Shown here: positions 12,241 through 14,978 of the stretch, in pieces | Numbering within the stretch: the first letter of the stretch is position 1 | Layout of the letters: each line of letters begins with the position of its first letter | DNA from: Candidatus Aenigmatarchaeota archaeon | Lineage (GTDB): Archaea; Aenigmatarchaeota; Aenigmatarchaeia; QMZP01 | Direction of reading: 5' to 3' | NCBI GenBank assembly: GCA_017609225.1 | Contig: JAFCEK010000028.1 | Location: forward strand, 1-14,978 | DNA length: 14,978 nucleotides | Notes under the pieces: generated by a model | Seen by the model: only the letters and a program-made list of their open reading frames with translations | Told to the model about the DNA's origin: nothing | The model's database searches: none | Position numbers and translations under genes: made by a program

Positions 12241-14978
12241 ATTATATGACAGGAAAAACAGGACATATCAAAGCAGGAGCAAATCCAGGCAAATTTTTAA
12301 TATCAATTGCTATTTTTGCTGTTTTGCTTTTATTTTCTTCATCTGTTTCCGCTGTCACACCTGATGGCCCAGCACTTGACGCAATGATTGCATGGGGAGA
12401 AATGCAGACAAGAACTCCTGAAACCAGGATATGGAGCGGCATATGGAATGCAGAGGAGGATGCAATCACGCTCAATACGCCATACCCGCCTCACTGGATT
12501 GATATAGAGCCTTCCAATGACCAGATGGTTATGATAGCTGTGAGTGGCCAGGGCAAAGTTTACAGCAGGATATGGAATGAATCTGACAGATGGGCAGAGC
12601 CATTCTACATGGGAGGTCTGACATCATATTCACATGGAAAATCACATGCACTGGAAAGTTTCGGGGAAGACAACAAAGTAATGGCGATTTACAATGACGG
12701 CACAAACATTCCAAAGTACAGAATATGGGACGGAACCAGCTGGAGTCCTGAGGGAAGTGCCCAGCCACTGCATGCCGAACCGCGATGGATGGTGCTTAAA
12801 AGAGACCCGACATCTGATGACATGGTACTTGTCACAATAGATTCTTATCATAAGGTATATGCACAGGTCTGGGATGGAGACAGCTGGAGAGACCAGATTA
12901 TACTGGAAACCTACACATATCCTGTTTACAGGGGCTCAATTGATGTTGAATACGATATAAACGGCAATGCCATGGTGGTCTGGGTTGACTTTAATGACAA
13001 GATAATGCAGTACAGAATATGGGACGGCAACGCATGGTCTGATGAGTTCGACACAGCTGATGTGGCATCCGGGGATATTAACGGTCCTGTCTGGGTGCAG
13101 CTTGCTTCAAGTCCTGTTTCAGATGAAATGATTCTGGTTTCAGAAAGCTATGACGGCAATGTCAGGGCACAGGTATGGAATGGCTCTTTTTGGGGAAATG
13201 AGATACTGCTGGGTAAAGGTGCAAATTACCTGCACAAGAACATTGATGTTGAATATGAGCAGAGCGGAAGAGCAGTTGTGCTATGGACTGTGTATGAAAC
13301 GGATTCAATAACAAAATACATAATATGGGACGGCTACTGGGCAGGGCAGGGCAACACCGTGGATATGACAGGAATGTATGTTCCAAGATGGATAGAACTT
13401 GAAGCATCCCCTGTTTCAAACGAGATGATTCTTGTGCAGACAGGCAGCAACCAGAAATCATATGCACAGGTCTGGGATGGAGACAGCTGGGGGGATGGCA
13501 TAGAGCTGGAAGACCTTTATACATATGATGCAACACAGGACATTGATGTTGAATATCTGGGACAGTACTGCGGAAACTATGTATTAGACCCAGGAGAGGA
13601 ATGTGAACCGCCCGGTGAGAATGATAATGATTATTGCAGTCAGACAACATCTGAATGCCTTGGTTCCATGCTTGGAGTCAGGGACCCCTTTGGAGGATGT
13701 GATTCGTATTGTGGATGCATAGAAGACTCTTTTGAATATTCATGTGTTGAAGGTGAATGCGGCGCATTATGTGATGATGATTCAGATTTCAATGTTTTAT
13801 GGCCAGTTTGTCTTTATGACTGCAATACTGAAGAAACATGCAGTTTTGAAGCTGTGTGCTCCCTTGAATCATACTGCATAGATAACACATTATACAGCAA
13901 TGGAACCTGTTCAGGCACCGGCTGCTCCTTTAACACAACAGACTGCAGCTCACTCAACTACTATGACCCCCCTGAACTTTACTGCTCTGATTCAGAACTA
14001 AGGCAGCACACACTATACCATTACTTCACATGCGACCCTGAAGGATGCACAGAAAACACAGTATGGGTAAATGACACACTAATAGAAAACTGCAACACAT
14101 ATGACGGCAACATAACAGAAGAATGCGGCATAGAAGACTGGACATGCGATGCAGGAAACCTTTCCTGTAAAATAGACACAATAACACCATCAGACCTGTT
14201 ATGCCCCAACTTCTGCAATGACTCAACAAGAAACTTCAACGGAGAATGCAACCCATCAACATACCTCTGCGAATACACAACTGAAAACTGCTCAGGAAAC
14301 AACGGCTTTTACTGCATAAATGACACAGTAGAGGAAAGAGAATACTTCTGCACACCAGACATATGCGCATACAACATAACATCAACAGAAAACTGCAATG
14401 ATTATGACAACTGGTACAACTATGGAAACCTTCCCGGAACAGACGATCCTGCATGCGAACTAAGGGATTACTTCTGCCAGGACCTTGAACTCTCAGACTT
14501 CTGCAACTACACAATAACAGAGCAGCATGACTATGACACCAGTGATGGCAGTTACTGCTCTGACACGGAATCAATAGAAACAAGGGATTATTACTGCAAT
14601 GCATCAGGACTCCCCGAATACGAATCAACCCCTCCAGAAGACTGCGGAACAGAATTCTGGTTTGGTGGAGGAGATTATGACAGCTTCGGAACAGACCCAG
14701 ACTGCTCCTACATGGACTTCTTCTGCACAGGAACAGGCCCGTCAGCATCATGCAGCTCAGAACAACTCTACAACTCAAGCTTTGACCAGTATGACAATTC
14801 CTCTGCATGCTTCGGACCAAAATCAGGCATGACAGACTACTGGTGCGACCTCTCAGCATGCGACATTTTCAACCCATTAAACGACTGCGGCCCCGGAACA
14901 ACAGACTACATACTTAACTGCTCCTTTGACTGCGGCGCACAATGCGAGCAGGATCCAGACTGCCCTGACTCGGAATGC
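12237..14978 (+). CDS. Giant secreted repeat protein with cysteine-rich half (3' end missing)
   Basis: The frame is open from 12237 to the window edge (914 codons), with no stop, and is longer than any other frame here. The start ATG overlaps the previous TGA (ATGA) and lies eight bases after GGTGA (12224-12228), a good ribosome site; an in-frame ATG at 12246 is the alternative. Signal peptide 1-39 ends in SSSVSA. Residues 60-440 contain about four repeats of 100 residues: IDVEY recurs at 235, 336 and 436, each with an A-Q-V-W-D/N-G and a R/I-I-W-D/N-G motif, probably beta-propeller-like blades. The first cysteine is residue 445; about fifty follow in 470 residues, in irregular blocks such as RDYYC and YFC. 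Probably an extracellular adhesin or sheath protein, co-expressed with the vWA protein. Confidence 0.85.
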   Translation, partial: MNYMTGKTGHIKAGANPGKFLISIAIFAVLLLFSSSVSAVTPDGPALDAMIAWGEMQTRTPETRIWSGIWNAEEDAITLNTPYPPHWIDIEPSNDQMVMIAVSGQGKVYSRIWNESDRWAEPFYMGGLTSYSHGKSHALESFGEDNKVMAIYNDGTNIPKYRIWDGTSWSPEGSAQPLHAEPRWMVLKRDPTSDDMVLVTIDSYHKVYAQVWDGDSWRDQIILETYTYPVYRGSIDVEYDINGNAMVVWVDFNDKIMQYRIWDGNAWSDEFDTADVASGDINGPVWVQLASSPVSDEMILVSESYDGNVRAQVWNGSFWGNEILLGKGANYLHKNIDVEYEQSGRAVVLWTVYETDSITKYIIWDGYWAGQGNTVDMTGMYVPRWIELEASPVSNEMILVQTGSNQKSYAQVWDGDSWGDGIELEDLYTYDATQDIDVEYLGQYCGNYVLDPGEECEPPGENDNDYCSQTTSECLGSMLGVRDPFGGCDSYCGCIEDSFEYSCVEGECGALCDDDSDFNVLWPVCLYDCNTEETCSFEAVCSLESYCIDNTLYSNGTCSGTGCSFNTTDCSSLNYYDPPELYCSDSELRQHTLYHYFTCDPEGCTENTVWVNDTLIENCNTYDGNITEECGIEDWTCDAGNLSCKIDTITPSDLLCPNFCNDSTRNFNGECNPSTYLCEYTTENCSGNNGFYCINDTVEEREYFCTPDICAYNITSTENCNDYDNWYNYGNLPGTDDPACELRDYFCQDLELSDFCNYTITEQHDYDTSDGSYCSDTESIETRDYYCNASGLPEYESTPPEDCGTEFWFGGGDYDSFGTDPDCSYMDFFCTGTGPSASCSSEQLYNSSFDQYDNSSACFGPKSGMTDYWCDLSACDIFNPLNDCGPGTTDYILNCSFDCGAQCEQDPDCPDSEC

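Noticed and set aside
14236..14859. 207-residue antisense frame, and the antisense frames at 13162-13650 and 14021-14302
   Set aside because: They oppose an uninterrupted signal-peptide-bearing frame with repeats and ordered cysteines; the antisense sequences are low-complexity Cys/Leu/Ser shadows of it.

Overview
The window looks archaeal and most resembles the DPANN radiation (Woesearchaeota/Pacearchaeota-like); this is an inference. The evidence is promoter style (TTTAAA or TTTATA boxes about 20-35 bases before starts, many leaderless or near-leaderless genes, occasional GGTGA/GGAGG Shine-Dalgarno sites), an S-layer-type surface domain, a Fcf1/VapC9-type PIN protein, a DisA_N-like protein, and several secreted beta-sandwich (CARDB-like) proteins. 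No bacterial -35/-10 promoters, rRNA, tRNA, CRISPR array or insertion sequence was found.

Layout. Left edge to 2 kb, minus strand: a diadenylate-cyclase-like gene (1388-1999), a block of nested inverted repeats, then pyrE and pyrF overlapping at TGATG; pyrF runs off the left edge. From 2.1 to 4.3 kb: a membrane-anchored fusion of a CcmH-like CxxC segment with DUF1573, a convergent S-layer-domain protein, and a cassette of a 31-residue COX24-like basic peptide, a three-helix membrane protein and a PIN nuclease. From 4.3 to 5.5 kb: a tandem array of related hairpins, then two divergent regulators, a 54-residue ribbon-helix-helix (RHH) protein on the minus strand and a winged-helix (wHTH) protein on the plus strand. 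From 5.5 kb to the right edge: a surface module with four secreted or anchored proteins and one giant protein. These are a 331-residue secreted protein behind a structured leader, a 414-residue anchored beta-sandwich protein, a convergent 215-residue secreted protein, and a two-gene operon encoding a vWA/TSP3/CARDB adhesin and a repeat-rich, cysteine-rich giant protein that continues past the window.

The most interesting signal is a two-part regulatory code. Site type 1 is GGAACA repeated as a direct repeat every 11 bp just upstream of a TATA box. It occurs at pyrE, at the RHH gene itself, at the 8991 secreted-protein gene, and as a run of four at 5571-5609 upstream of the 5830 gene. Site type 2 is CAAACACATTACAG followed by GTARTG, exactly 35 bp before TATTTAAAATTTA. 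It occurs at the wHTH gene and at the vWA operon. The two divergent intergenic regions (4833-5061 and 8992-9153) carry both sites in the same order. A reasonable hypothesis is that the RHH and wHTH proteins autoregulate and jointly control the surface module and pyrimidine synthesis. The second unusual feature is the 4306-4690 array, in which a constant 50-base unit alternates with palindromic, T-run-ended hairpins of different sequence.
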